Below, in pieces: positions 45,474-54,731 of a stretch of 64,000 nucleotides of DNA. This DNA is from an uncultured Bacteroidota bacterium (GTDB lineage Bacteria > Bacteroidota > Bacteroidia > Flavobacteriales > Flavobacteriaceae), in the NCBI GenBank assembly GCA_902595555.1, contig CACJQM010000001.1:62001-126000 (forward strand), given 5' to 3'. Below the pieces are notes generated by a model. The model was not told where the DNA came from and did not search any database. It was given only the letters and a program-made list of their open reading frames with translations. Each line of letters starts with the position of its first letter. Position 1 is the stretch's first letter. The position numbers were made by a program, and so were the translations under genes.

Positions 45474-46235
45474 TTATTTTCTATTTAACAACTTAAATTC
45501 TTCATAGCATTGACTTATAGCTTCAAGAATTTGTAAGTCATTAGCACCAACAATAAAACTTTCAGAATAGCTACAATTCCTTAGGATTTCGTCAATATCA
45601 AATTTTTCTATTTGAAGAAGCTCAACCAAGGTTTCTCGATCAAATTTTGTATTTAACAGTTCTCTAATTCTAAAATCATCCTTCATTAGCTGTAACTTCT
45701 TTAACTGCTTTGGTTTTTTACCAAAAAGATTATACAAAAAATCTACTGGATTGAATATGGCGCCAAAAACTTTACTAATTGCACCTGGGTTACGTGAACC
45801 TGCTTCATAACCCTTTGATGGTAGTCCGGGGATACTGTATCTGTAAGATTTACTTATTGGAACATTTTTAGCATCAATTTCTAGATATCCAGTTAATTTG
45901 TATGGAGTTACTATTATCTCTTCTAGAGCATATGCAAGTTCAGTTAATTTAATTTTAGAGTTTTTGAACTTAATAAGATCATTGGTGACTCTAACTTTAA
46001 TAGATTTAAAACCTAGGTATGAGAAAAAAAGAGTATCATTTACATTTGCATCTATTTCAAATACACCTTCTTTGTTACTTATAGTCCCAACAACAGAATT
46101 AAGATTTATGACATGAACGTTCGAAATTGGTTTGGAGTCGGCGTCATTTTCAATAATTCCAATAACCCTCTCTTGCGTGAAAGACAACTGAAAAAGCAAA
46201 AAACAAAAATAAAATAACCAATTATTAAATTTCAT
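45474..46235 (-). CDS. Exported protein with carboxypeptidase-like regulatory domain
   Basis: From the ATG at 46235 the product has 253 residues: a signal peptide (MKFNNWLFYFCFLLFQLSFTQ), then a carboxypeptidase-D regulatory-like beta domain (GIIENDADSKPISNVHVINLN, VGTISNKEGVFEID, FFSYLGFKSIKV) like the N-terminus of TonB-dependent receptors but without plug or barrel. The C-terminal half (about 130-250) is helical with KSYRYSIPGLPSKG and is not known to me. It is a conserved flavobacterial envelope protein. A longer start at 46280 would overlap rdgB. Confidence 0.8.
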   Translation of the reverse strand: MKFNNWLFYFCFLLFQLSFTQERVIGIIENDADSKPISNVHVINLNSVVGTISNKEGVFEIDANVNDTLFFSYLGFKSIKVRVTNDLIKFKNSKIKLTELAYALEEIIVTPYKLTGYLEIDAKNVPISKSYRYSIPGLPSKGYEAGSRNPGAISKVFGAIFNPVDFLYNLFGKKPKQLKKLQLMKDDFRIRELLNTKFDRETLVELLQIEKFDIDEILRNCSYSESFIVGANDLQILEAISQCYEEFKLLNRK

Positions 46236-46251
46236 GAGATGTAAACTTACA

Positions 46252-46833
46252 TTAAAATACTTTTTTGGATAAGAAATCAATTAATTTATTTGTTGCAATT
46301 GCTCTGTGACTAATTTTATTCTTTTCGTCCAAGCTAATTTCAGCAAAAGTTTCATTCATATTATTAGCAACAAAAATTGGATCATAACCAAAACCCATAT
46401 TACCTTTAGGTTTATCAATTATTGTTCCATTAACAATTCCCTCAAAACAATAACTTTTATCATTATATATTAATGAAATAACTGTTTTAAATCTTGCTTT
46501 TCTATTTGAAATACCTTCCAGCTTTTTCAGAACTAGTTGAATATTTTTTAATGGGTCTTTCTCCTCACCTGAGTATCTGGCAGATCTAACACCAGGTTCA
46601 TTATTTAAAGCTTCAATTTCAAGACCTGTATCATCCGAAAAAACATTTGATTTATATATGTTATGAATAAATTTTGACTTAAAAATTGCATTTTTTTTTA
46701 TAGAATTTTCATTTTCAGGAATTTCTTCATAAAAATTTAAGTCATGTAAACTTTTTATCGAAAAATTATTGCTTAATTTTTTTTTGAATTCTAAAACCTT
46801 GTTTTTGTTGTGTGTGGCAACAATTAATTCCAT
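46252..46833 (-). CDS. rdgB: Non-canonical purine NTP pyrophosphatase (RdgB/HAM1)
   Basis: The enzyme hydrolyses dITP, ITP and XTP to keep these bases out of nucleic acids. The 193-residue product begins MELIVATHNKNKVLEFKKK and has FSDDTGLEIEALNNEPGVRSARYSG, GFGYDPIFV, FAEISLDEKNKISHRAIA, all family signatures. Length is normal. It is divergent from priA. Confidence 0.96.
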   Translation of the reverse strand: MELIVATHNKNKVLEFKKKLSNNFSIKSLHDLNFYEEIPENENSIKKNAIFKSKFIHNIYKSNVFSDDTGLEIEALNNEPGVRSARYSGEEKDPLKNIQLVLKKLEGISNRKARFKTVISLIYNDKSYCFEGIVNGTIIDKPKGNMGFGYDPIFVANNMNETFAEISLDEKNKISHRAIATNKLIDFLSKKVF

Positions 46834-46884
46834 AAATTATTTTTAATAAGTAAATTGCTAAAATAATTAAACTTACACGATATT

Positions 46885-49302
46885 TTGATTGTAACTAATT
46901 CTATTGAGGTTGTTCTTCCGCTACCAATTGATAAGACATTTAATTATGCTGTCAGCAAAGATGAGTTTTCAAATATTTATAAAGGATCCAGGGTTGTAGT
47001 TAGCTTTGGAAAAAAGAAATTATATACTGCAGTTGTAATAAATAAAATCTTTGGCAAAAATTATGAATATGAATTGAAGGAAATTGAATTTATCATAGAT
47101 GATCAACCCTGTTTAAATCAAAATCAAATTGAATTTTTTAATTGGATATCCGCCTATTACCTATGTCCCATAGGAAAAGTTTATGAGACTGCATTACCAA
47201 AGTTATTTTTAATTAAAAGTGAAACTATAATTGATGTGATTTTGGATAATAATTCATTTAAAATCTCAAAAAAGGCTGACGATTTATATAAATCAATTTC
47301 AAATTTTAAGCAAATATCAATGGTTGATTTGATAAAGTTATTTGGAAAGGAATCTATGAAGTTAATAAATGAATTAGCTGTAAGTGATCTAGTAAAAATC
47401 AGAGAGGAGATATTTGATGACTATAAACCAAAAACAAAAACTTTTTATGAACTTAACCCAGAACAAAAAGTTACACAATCCACGATGTCTGGGTTGAGAA
47501 GTCAAAATCATAAAAAAATTCTAAACTTTTTTTTAAGTGAAAAGTCTAATTTTAGAGAATCTCAACAAAATTTACTTGATAAATTTAATATTTCAAATGC
47601 TGTTCTAAATGGTCTAGTTAAAAAAAATATCCTTGCAAAGAAAAAATTGAGAGTTGATAGATTTGAACTTTTTGAATCTATAAACGATAATCATATTCAA
47701 CTTTCTGATTATCAAAATAAAGCTCTATTGGAAATTAAAAAGGAACTAAATAATAATAAAGTTGTTCTTTTTAAAGGAGTCACATCCTCAGGAAAAACCG
47801 AAATATATATTGAATTAATTAAGGAAATAATATCAAAAAAATTAAATGTATTATTTCTAGTGCCTGAAATAGCATTAACAACTCAGTTGGTTTCTAGATT
47901 ACAGAGCTATTTTCCAACTAACCTTCATGTCTATCACTCAGGAATTAATCCTAACCTGAGATATGAAATATGGAACGATTTAAATCATGACAATAAACCA
48001 AAAGTGGTTCTTGGTGCGAGATCGTCAATTTTTCTACCATTCAAAAACCTTGGTTTGATTATAGTAGATGAGGAAAATGAAGTTTCATATAAGCAGTTTG
48101 AATCAAGACCTCTGTACAATGCAAGAGATTTGGCAGTTTACTTATCAAAACAAATGAATTCGAAATGTATTCTTGCATCTGCAACACCAAGTATAGAAAG
48201 TTTTTATAACTCTGAGATTGATAAATATTCACTCATCGAGCTAAATAAAAGATTTGGGGATTTTGAACCACCTGAATTAATTTTTACAAATCCAGATTCA
48301 GAAAATTCTGTTGTATTTTCTGAAATTATGGTTGATGAGATGAGTAAACAATTGCATAGCAATAAACAAATTATAATTTTTAGAAATAGGAGGGGGCATT
48401 CAACATTTTTACAATGTTCAGCATGTGCAAATGTGGATCAATGTCCGAATTGTGACGTTAGTTTAACTTTTCACTTAAATAAAAAAGTTTTAAAGTGCCA
48501 CTATTGTGGTTTTTCTAAAAATGAATCAAAAACATGTAGCGCTTGTGGATTGCAATCATTAGAGAAAAAGGGCGTTGGAACTCAATTAATTGAGAAAGAG
48601 ATAAGTCTACTATTTCCAGAAAAAAAAGTTGCAAGACTTGACTATGATACAACAAGAAAAAAATCAAGTTTTAAAGACCTTATCTCTAGATTTGAGGAAA
48701 ATGAATTTCAAATTTTAGTTGGCACACAAATGGTGACTAAGGGACTTGATTTTAAAAATGTCTCTTTAGTTTGTGTAATAGAATCTGATTTTTTATTGAA
48801 TTATCCAGATTTCAGATCACATGAAAGATATTTTCAACTTATTAGACAAGTATCCGGTCGGGCGGGTAGATCTGAGAGCAGAGGAAAAGTTGTCATCCAA
48901 ACTAAAAATATAAATCATTATGTTAACAGACGTATTATTGAAAACGATGATATTCATTTTTATAAAAACCAAATAATTCAACGAAAAGAATTTAATTATC
49001 CACCCTTCTCAAGGCTAATAAAGATTATTTTAAAAAGCAAGAATAATGAGAAGCTATTCACTAGCTCCCAATGGTTAGCAAATTCATTTAATCAGATCTC
49101 AAATATTGAAGTTTTGGGGCCTGAGTATCCACTTGTTTCTCGAATAAACAACTTTTATATAATCAATATATTATTAAAATTAGATCCAAAATATAATATT
49201 CCTAATCAGAAGAAATTAATTAAAAAATTGTTATCAAAATTTAGTAATTATCCAGAATTTAGATCTGTAAAAGTTCTAATTGATGTAGATCCATATAATT
49301 AA
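46885..49302 (+). CDS. priA: Primosomal protein N' (PriA helicase)
   Basis: PriA restarts stalled replication forks. The 805-residue product has the N-terminal DNA-binding domain (about 1-100), helicase motif I GVTSSGKTEIYIE, motif II IVDEENEVSYKQ, the two zinc-binding Cys clusters (CSACANVDQCPNCD, CHYCGF, CSACG), and motif V-VI GTQMVTKGLDF and RQVSGRAGRS. Walker B reads DEEN where most PriA proteins have DEEH. It starts with TTG. Confidence 0.95.
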   Translation: MIVTNSIEVVLPLPIDKTFNYAVSKDEFSNIYKGSRVVVSFGKKKLYTAVVINKIFGKNYEYELKEIEFIIDDQPCLNQNQIEFFNWISAYYLCPIGKVYETALPKLFLIKSETIIDVILDNNSFKISKKADDLYKSISNFKQISMVDLIKLFGKESMKLINELAVSDLVKIREEIFDDYKPKTKTFYELNPEQKVTQSTMSGLRSQNHKKILNFFLSEKSNFRESQQNLLDKFNISNAVLNGLVKKNILAKKKLRVDRFELFESINDNHIQLSDYQNKALLEIKKELNNNKVVLFKGVTSSGKTEIYIELIKEIISKKLNVLFLVPEIALTTQLVSRLQSYFPTNLHVYHSGINPNLRYEIWNDLNHDNKPKVVLGARSSIFLPFKNLGLIIVDEENEVSYKQFESRPLYNARDLAVYLSKQMNSKCILASATPSIESFYNSEIDKYSLIELNKRFGDFEPPELIFTNPDSENSVVFSEIMVDEMSKQLHSNKQIIIFRNRRGHSTFLQCSACANVDQCPNCDVSLTFHLNKKVLKCHYCGFSKNESKTCSACGLQSLEKKGVGTQLIEKEISLLFPEKKVARLDYDTTRKKSSFKDLISRFEENEFQILVGTQMVTKGLDFKNVSLVCVIESDFLLNYPDFRSHERYFQLIRQVSGRAGRSESRGKVVIQTKNINHYVNRRIIENDDIHFYKNQIIQRKEFNYPPFSRLIKIILKSKNNEKLFTSSQWLANSFNQISNIEVLGPEYPLVSRINNFYIINILLKLDPKYNIPNQKKLIKKLLSKFSNYPEFRSVKVLIDVDPYN

Positions 49303-49336
49303 ATTTCATTTTTTTTGTTTGTTACAAGATAAACAG

Positions 49337-49344
49337 TATTTTTG
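49337..49344 (+). promoter_or_regulatory. Promoter of rpsF-rpsR-rplI: TTTG, 19 bases, TATTTTTG
   Basis: The -7 element matches TAnnTTTG exactly and TTTG at 49314-49317 sits 19 bases upstream as the -33 element. This is the best-formed promoter in the window. The ATG follows after 12 bases. Confidence 0.6.
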
Positions 49345-49356
49345 CCACCTAAATTT

Positions 49357-49704
49357 ATGAGTCACTACGAGTCAGTTTTTATATTAAATCCAGCATTATC
49401 TGAAGATCAGGTTAAAGATGCTATCAAGAAATATGAAAAATTTTTAAAGGACAATGGTTGTAAAATCATTGATATTGAGAATTGGGGACTCAAAAAGCTA
49501 GCCTATTCCATTCAAAAAAAATTAAGTGGTTTCTATGCCTTAATTGATTTTGAGTATGATTCTCAGGAAAATGTCATTGAACTTTATGAAACAGAGCTAA
49601 AAAGAGATGAAAGGATTATGAGATACCTTAATGTCAGTTTAGATAAAGATGCTAACGATTGGGCTATTAAAAGAAGAAAAAAATTAAAAAAGGAAAAAGT
49701 ATAA
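49357..49704 (+). CDS. rpsF: 30S ribosomal protein S6
   Basis: S6 forms a heterodimer with S18 on the platform of the 30S subunit. I chose the ATG at 49357 ([19 protein letters not shown], 115 residues); the open frame extends upstream through a TTG inside the promoter element. Conserved parts include [23 protein letters not shown]. It starts the S6-S18-L9 operon, sharing one base with rpsR (ATAATG). Confidence 0.96.
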   Translation: MSHYESVFILNPALSEDQVKDAIKKYEKFLKDNGCKIIDIENWGLKKLAYSIQKKLSGFYALIDFEYDSQENVIELYETELKRDERIMRYLNVSLDKDANDWAIKRRKKLKKEKV

Positions 49705-49991
49705 TGGCTGAATTAAATTTAAATACTAATCAAGGTGAAATCAGATATCTTACACCACTTGATATTTCTACTAACAACAGGAAAAAGTATTGTAGGTTTA
49801 AAAGATTAGGGATAAAATATATTGATTATAAAGATCCTGATTATCTACTTAAGTTCATTAATGAACAAGGTAAAATCCTCCCTAGACGATTAACTGGAAC
49901 TTCATTAAAATTCCAAAGAAAAGTATCTACTGCAATCAAAAGAGCCAGACACTTAGCTCTTCTTCCTTATCAATCTGATTTGTTAAAATAA
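49704..49991 (+). CDS. rpsR: 30S ribosomal protein S18
   Basis: S18 binds S6 and the central domain of 16S rRNA. The 95-residue product has the conserved [19 protein letters not shown] and the C-terminal signature [28 protein letters not shown]. It has one Cys and no zinc-binding cluster. It overlaps rpsF by one base and is followed by rplI after five bases. Confidence 0.97.
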   Translation: MAELNLNTNQGEIRYLTPLDISTNNRKKYCRFKRLGIKYIDYKDPDYLLKFINEQGKILPRRLTGTSLKFQRKVSTAIKRARHLALLPYQSDLLK

Positions 49992-49996
49992 TTTAA

Positions 49997-50446
49997 ATGG
50001 AACTAATTTTAAAAGAGGATGTCGAGAACTTAGGTTTTAAGGATGATTTAGTCAAAGTTAAAAACGGCTATGGTAGAAATTTCTTAATCCCTAACGGCCT
50101 AGCAATGCTAGCTACAGAATCTAATAAAAAGGTTCTTGCTGAGAAAATTAAACAGTCTCAAAACAAGCAAAAGAAAGCCATTGACGAGGCTCAAAAGATT
50201 GTTAAAAAGTTAGAAAAATTAGATTTAAAAATTGCAGCTAAAGCTCTTGAGGGCGACAAGCTTTTTGGATCAATCACTTCTGCTGATATCTCTAAGGAAT
50301 TAGCAGAAAATAAATTGGAGATTGAGAAAAAATATATTCAACTCTCATCTAATATCAAAAAAACTGGTAGTTACAGTGTTAAAATCAGACTACACAGAGA
50401 AGTTAACTTTGAACTTTCTTTTGATGTAGTTAAAGAACAAAAATAA
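49997..50446 (+). CDS. rplI: 50S ribosomal protein L9
   Basis: L9 has an N-terminal RNA-binding domain and a C-terminal domain linked by a long helix. The 149-residue product starts MELILKEDVENLGFKDDLVKVKNGYGRNFLIPNGLA, then has the connecting helix (about 40-75) and the C-terminal domain (about 80-148, with LFGSITSADIS). Length is standard. It is the last gene of the S6-S18-L9 operon. Confidence 0.97.
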   Translation: MELILKEDVENLGFKDDLVKVKNGYGRNFLIPNGLAMLATESNKKVLAEKIKQSQNKQKKAIDEAQKIVKKLEKLDLKIAAKALEGDKLFGSITSADISKELAENKLEIEKKYIQLSSNIKKTGSYSVKIRLHREVNFELSFDVVKEQK

Positions 50447-50494
50447 TCCCTTTATTTTTTTATTTTTTCCAAAAGAGTGATATTTGATTAATCA

Positions 50495-51862
50495 ATGTCA
50501 CAAAAACCCTCAAATCCAAAAGGAACTAGAGATTTTAACCCATTAACTCTTAAGAGAAGAAGGTATATTACAGATACAATCAGATCAGTTTTTACCAGTT
50601 TTGGATATAATGAAATAGAAACACCTTCAATTGAAAAAAGAAACACTCTATATCAAAAATATGGAAGTGAAGGAGATAAGTTTATTTTTAACATAATTAA
50701 TTCTGGAGAAAAAATTAAAAAAGCAGATATAAAATCTTTTAATAATGAAAAATACAATGATTTTATCTCCTCAATATCTGAAAAAGGTTTAAGATTTGAT
50801 CTTACCGTTCCCTTAGCTAGATATGTTTCACAACATCAAAGTGAAATCACTTTTCCGTTCAAAAGATTTCAAATTCAGAATGTTTGGAGGGCAGACAGAC
50901 CTCAAAAGGGAAGATATCAAGAATTTACACAGTGTGATGCTGATGTTATCGGATCAAATTCAATTATGCTTGAATATGAAATGCTTCAATTGTTTTCAGA
51001 TGTTTTTAGGAAATTAAAGTTAGATTCAGTAAATATTAGGATTAATCATAGAAGAGTTCTTAATAAAATTGCTAATCATATTGGAATAGTTGAAGATTTT
51101 AATGAGTTTTTAGTAATTATTGATAAAATAGATAAAATTGGTATCGATAAGGCTAAAGAGGAGGTAAAAAATAAATTTAAAGATTTAAGAGATCTTGATG
51201 AATTATTTGAGATGATTTCCAAAAAAATGTCACCAAAAACATATTTAAATAATTTAAAATCCAACTTTCTTGACCACGATGATGATAACCTTTTAGATGA
51301 GATTGAAACATTATCAAAATTGATAATGAATGATAAAAAATTGATAAATATTGAATTTGATCTTTCTCTAGCTAGAGGTTTAGAATATTACACAGGTTTG
51401 ATTTATGAGGTATCCTTAGGGTCAGATTCTGAAATTGGATCATTAGGTGGTGGAGGTCGTTATGAAAATTTAACTGAAGCGTTTAATTTAAAAGATAACT
51501 CAGGCATAGGAATTTCCTTTGGATTAGATAGAATTTATCATGTTATTGATGACAAAAATCTATTCCCAAAAGATCTCTCTCTTAATAATGATATTCTGGT
51601 AATAAATTTTGGAAAAAAATATTTAATTGAAATATTTGAAAAAATCAATCAGCTTAGAGCTAATGGTTGGAAGGTATCAATATATCCTGATAATAATAAA
51701 CTTTCAAAACAGTTCAACTATTCAAATAAGAATAATTTTAAATATGCACTCATTTATGGAGAATCCGAAAGTGAAAGTAATTGTATAAAAATAAAAGATC
51801 TTCAATCTGGATCTGAAAGTGATTTTGGTTTTGAAAAGTTCATTAAAAATTTTAAGGGATAG
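50495..51862 (+). CDS. hisS: Histidyl-tRNA synthetase
   Basis: The enzyme is a class II synthetase charging tRNA-His. The 455-residue product has PKGTRDF at the N-terminus, motif 2 in FQIQNVWRADRPQKGRYQEFTQCDADVIG, the HisA segment LARGLEYYTGLIYEV and motif 3 SLGGGGRYENL followed by GISFGLDR, then an anticodon-binding domain (about 365-455). The stop codon abuts the 3' end of a convergent tRNA gene with no spacer. Confidence 0.96.
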   Translation: MSQKPSNPKGTRDFNPLTLKRRRYITDTIRSVFTSFGYNEIETPSIEKRNTLYQKYGSEGDKFIFNIINSGEKIKKADIKSFNNEKYNDFISSISEKGLRFDLTVPLARYVSQHQSEITFPFKRFQIQNVWRADRPQKGRYQEFTQCDADVIGSNSIMLEYEMLQLFSDVFRKLKLDSVNIRINHRRVLNKIANHIGIVEDFNEFLVIIDKIDKIGIDKAKEEVKNKFKDLRDLDELFEMISKKMSPKTYLNNLKSNFLDHDDDNLLDEIETLSKLIMNDKKLINIEFDLSLARGLEYYTGLIYEVSLGSDSEIGSLGGGGRYENLTEAFNLKDNSGIGISFGLDRIYHVIDDKNLFPKDLSLNNDILVINFGKKYLIEIFEKINQLRANGWKVSIYPDNNKLSKQFNYSNKNNFKYALIYGESESESNCIKIKDLQSGSESDFGFEKFIKNFKG

Positions 51863-51936
51863 TAGCGAGGGGGAGACTTGAACTCCCGACCTCCGGGTTA
51901 TGAATCCGACGCTCTAACCGCCTGAGCTACCTCGCC
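51863..51936 (-). tRNA. tRNA-Met (anticodon CAT)
   Basis: The minus strand folds as a 74-nt cloverleaf: acceptor GGCGAGG with CCTCGCT (first pair G-U), D arm GCTC/GAGC, anticodon arm with loop TTCATAA (CAT), variable loop AGGTC, and T arm GGGAG/CTCCC with loop TTCAAGT. The discriminator is A and CCA is not encoded. The anticodon stem has a U-G pair and an A-C mismatch next to the loop. The acceptor and D arm fit elongator tRNA-Met; tRNA-Ile (CAT) is less likely but not excluded. It follows hisS head-on with no gap. Confidence 0.9.
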
Positions 51937-52039
51937 AAAATGAGCGTCAAATATATAAACTAAATAACTAGGGTCAAACATGAAAGAAAAAAAATATTTT
52001 TTCTTTTGAAGTTCAATTTTAATATATATATTGCTCAGA

Positions 52040-52423
52040 ATGTCAGAAAAAATTAAATACGAATTAGAATTTCCAATTCAGGCCTCTCCAAACATGTTAT
52101 ACCAATATATTACAAGTGCTTCTAGTTTATCTGAATGGTTTGCAGACGATGTCAATTCTAGAGGAAAGGTTTTCTCGTTTTTCTGGGACGGTGTGGAAGA
52201 AAAAGCTGATTTAGTCTCAACAAAAAATAATCAATTTGTTAAGTTCAAATGGTTAGATGGAGATGATGATTGCTATTTTGAAATTAGAATAGCAGTAGAT
52301 GAATTAACAAAAGATGTATCACTCATGATTACTGATTTTTCTGATGAAGATGAGGTTGAAGAATCTAAAATGTTGTGGGAAAGTCAAATAGCTGATTTAA
52401 AACAAGTTCTAGGATCATCATAA
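52040..52423 (+). CDS. START-like domain protein
   Basis: The ATG at 52040 gives 127 residues with a START/AHSA1-like fold: EFPIQASPNMLYQYITSASSLSEWFADDVN, then strands including FSFFWDGVEEKADLV and FVKFKWLDGDDDCYFEIRI, and a long C-terminal helix (SKMLWESQIADLKQVLG). Such domains are small-molecule or lipid pockets, but the ligand here is unknown. The family is widespread in Bacteroidota. The aminotransferase gene follows eight bases later, so they may be co-transcribed. Confidence 0.75.
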   Translation: MSEKIKYELEFPIQASPNMLYQYITSASSLSEWFADDVNSRGKVFSFFWDGVEEKADLVSTKNNQFVKFKWLDGDDDCYFEIRIAVDELTKDVSLMITDFSDEDEVEESKMLWESQIADLKQVLGSS

Positions 52424-52431
52424 TCACTCAA

Positions 52432-53259
52432 ATGATCAATTTTAATGGTACAATTACAGATCAATCTGATCAACTATTAAATAATAGAGCATTTCTTTAT
52501 GGTGATTCAGTATTTGAAACGTTAAGAATCATTGATAATAAGATTGTTTTTTGGGAAGACCATTATTTTAGATTAATGTCATCTATGAGAATAATTAGAT
52601 TGGACATTCCAGATAATTATACACCTGATTTTCTCCAGAAAAATATTTTGAAAATACACAAAATGGTATCAAAAAATGGACATTCAAGAATCAGAATAAA
52701 TGTTTTTAGATTTTCCGAGGGTAAGTACACCCCAGACAATAACAAATCATCTTTCATGATCTCCTGTAACGAAATATCTAGTCCAAAATTTAAAATTAAT
52801 AATGGTAAATATGTTGTTGACTTATACAAAGACTATTATTTAGACAATCAACTTATATCATCAATAAAAACTAACAACAAAATAATCAACGTTGTTGCAT
52901 CAATTTATGCTAAGGAAAATGGTTTAAATAATTGTGTTCTTTTAAATAAAGATAAAATGGTTGCAGAGTTTATTAATTCTAATATTTTTATTATCAAAAA
53001 TGATCAAATTTTTACTCCTACTATCAAATCAGGATGTCTGAATGGGGTTTTAAGAAAAAATCTTATAAATATTTTGAAAAAATCTTCTTATTCAATTTCT
53101 GAGAGAGATATATCAACTTTTGATCTAACTCAATCAGATGAGGTATTTGGAACTAATGTAACACAAGGTTTATTTTGTGTCACAAATTACCGAAACAAAA
53201 TTTACTCTAATAATCAATCACAAGAAATAATAAAATTACTAAATAACAACCTTAATTAA
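52432..53259 (+). CDS. Class IV aminotransferase (BCAT / aminodeoxychorismate lyase-like)
   Basis: The 275-residue protein is a fold-type IV PLP enzyme. It shows YGDSVFETLRI at the N-terminus and the PLP-linking Lys in SSIKTNNKIINVVASIYA (about 144), followed by Glu in MVAEFINSNIFI and the phosphate-binding loop TPTIKSGCLNGVLR. The group includes branched-chain aminotransferases, D-amino acid aminotransferase and 4-amino-4-deoxychorismate lyase (PabC); the substrate cannot be set from sequence alone. The 3' end overlaps the convergent algH gene by eight bases. Confidence 0.88.
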   Translation: MINFNGTITDQSDQLLNNRAFLYGDSVFETLRIIDNKIVFWEDHYFRLMSSMRIIRLDIPDNYTPDFLQKNILKIHKMVSKNGHSRIRINVFRFSEGKYTPDNNKSSFMISCNEISSPKFKINNGKYVVDLYKDYYLDNQLISSIKTNNKIINVVASIYAKENGLNNCVLLNKDKMVAEFINSNIFIIKNDQIFTPTIKSGCLNGVLRKNLINILKKSSYSISERDISTFDLTQSDEVFGTNVTQGLFCVTNYRNKIYSNNQSQEIIKLLNNNLN

Positions 53260-53797
53260 GATTGGGATTATCTGGTGAATTTGACCATATTTTATAATAT
53301 TCACCAAACTCATTTATTTTATTTTTCCAATATATATCAGATGTGTTTAGAATATCATTAGATGAAAAATCAGATGATATTAACCATGAATTCTCATTAA
53401 TCTCATCAGCAAGTTGAGTTTCTCCCCATCCTGAGTATCCAATGAAAAATTTTACATCATTTTTGTTTATTTTATCATTATTTAGGAGATCTATGATCTT
53501 GTCAAAGTTCATACCCCAAAATAAATCATCATTAATCTTTATGCTATCCTCAATCAAATCATTTTTTTTATGAATAAAATGTAATGAGTCTAGGGAAACA
53601 GGTCCACCCTCATACGCCGATATTTCAAGCCCTTTGCATGATTCATTTAAGTCAGATATTAAATATTTAGTTTTTTTATTTAATATAAAACCAATGGTTG
53701 CTTCATCATCATCTTTTACAAGTAAAATAACAGACTTATTAAACTGGTTATCATTTAATAGGGTAAAATTTGAAATAAGAATTTTTCCTTTGTTCAA
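53252..53797 (-). CDS. YqgE/AlgH family protein
   Basis: The 181-residue protein has family patterns: GKILISNFTLLNDNQFNKSVILLV at the N-terminus, GFILNKKT, EGGPVSLDSLHFIHK and FFIGYSGWGETQLADEI. AlgH/YqgE proteins are widespread and affect transcription of exopolysaccharide genes in Pseudomonas, but their biochemical role is not settled. It directly follows fmt (ATG next to the fmt stop) in a three-gene operon with fmt and an AAA ATPase. Confidence 0.92.
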   Translation of the reverse strand: MNKGKILISNFTLLNDNQFNKSVILLVKDDDEATIGFILNKKTKYLISDLNESCKGLEISAYEGGPVSLDSLHFIHKKNDLIEDSIKINDDLFWGMNFDKIIDLLNNDKINKNDVKFFIGYSGWGETQLADEINENSWLISSDFSSNDILNTSDIYWKNKINEFGEYYKIWSNSPDNPNLN

Positions 53798-54730
53798 TTA
53801 AATTAGTTTTATTTTATGATTCTTCATTCCATTAATAAAATCAATAGCATGAATTTTCTTTTTTCCTTCAATCATTAAACTCAATATTTCTAAACTCCCA
53901 TTATTCAAAGACACCATTAATTTCTTTTTATTTTCTATATAAATTTCTCCATTTTTAAAACTATCATTTATTGGATGAAAAATAGCATCATAAATTTTAA
54001 TTATTTTATTCGACCCTTCAATTAAACACCAAGCTGCGGGTACGGGTGATAGTCCCCTTATTTTATTACAAATTTCTTTTCCATTTGCTGTCCAATCAAT
54101 CTTGGTGTTTTCTTTATCAAGTTTTGGGGCATTAATTATATTTTGTATGGGTATTTGTGGCTTTCTTTTATTTAAGTTTTCTATAGTTTTTAAAATAAAA
54201 TTTCCACTCATATTTTTTAATTTTTCATAAAGACTTCCAAAATTATCTGTTTTATTGATTGGAGTTTCGACTTGATCAATTATATCTCCTGTATCTACTC
54301 CTTCATTAATAAAAAAACTTGTTAACCCAGTTATTTTTAACCCATGAATTATTGCCCAATTTATTGGAGCAGCTCCTCTCAAATTAGGTAATAATGATGC
54401 ATGGATATTGATTGATCCCAAAGCTGGTATATTCCAGACTTTTCTTGGTAATATTTTAAATGCAACTACAATAAAAATATCTGCGTTATATTTCTTGATA
54501 TTTTCTATAAATTCCTTGCTCTCAAAACTATCTGGTTGGATGAGATTTATCTTATTTTCAATACAATAATCTTTAACTGGACTAGTCCGTAGTTTTTGAC
54601 CTCGTCCAGATTTTTTATCGGGTGATGTAACCACACAACACAAATCATGTTTTGATCTGTAAATTGAATCAAGGCTATTTACAGCAAAGTCTGGAGTACC
54701 CATGAATAATATCTTTAATTTTTTTTTCAT
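53798..54730 (-). CDS. fmt: Methionyl-tRNA formyltransferase
   Basis: Fmt formylates initiator Met-tRNA using 10-formyl-THF. The ATG at 54730 gives 310 residues starting MKKKLKILFMGTPDFAV, with the catalytic HASLLPNLRGAAPINWAI and ITGLTSFFINEGVDTGDII, and a C-terminal tRNA-binding domain (from about 205). A longer start at 54769 would lie inside the preceding gene. It is one base from that gene and immediately followed by algH. Confidence 0.96.
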   Translation of the reverse strand: MKKKLKILFMGTPDFAVNSLDSIYRSKHDLCCVVTSPDKKSGRGQKLRTSPVKDYCIENKINLIQPDSFESKEFIENIKKYNADIFIVVAFKILPRKVWNIPALGSINIHASLLPNLRGAAPINWAIIHGLKITGLTSFFINEGVDTGDIIDQVETPINKTDNFGSLYEKLKNMSGNFILKTIENLNKRKPQIPIQNIINAPKLDKENTKIDWTANGKEICNKIRGLSPVPAAWCLIEGSNKIIKIYDAIFHPINDSFKNGEIYIENKKKLMVSLNNGSLEILSLMIEGKKKIHAIDFINGMKNHKIKLI

Positions 54731-54731
54731 A

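Noticed and set aside
49290-49356. S6:S18-binding autoregulatory RNA leader ahead of rpsF
   Set aside because: The promoter element ends 12 bases before the ATG, so there is no room for the structured leader known from other bacteria.
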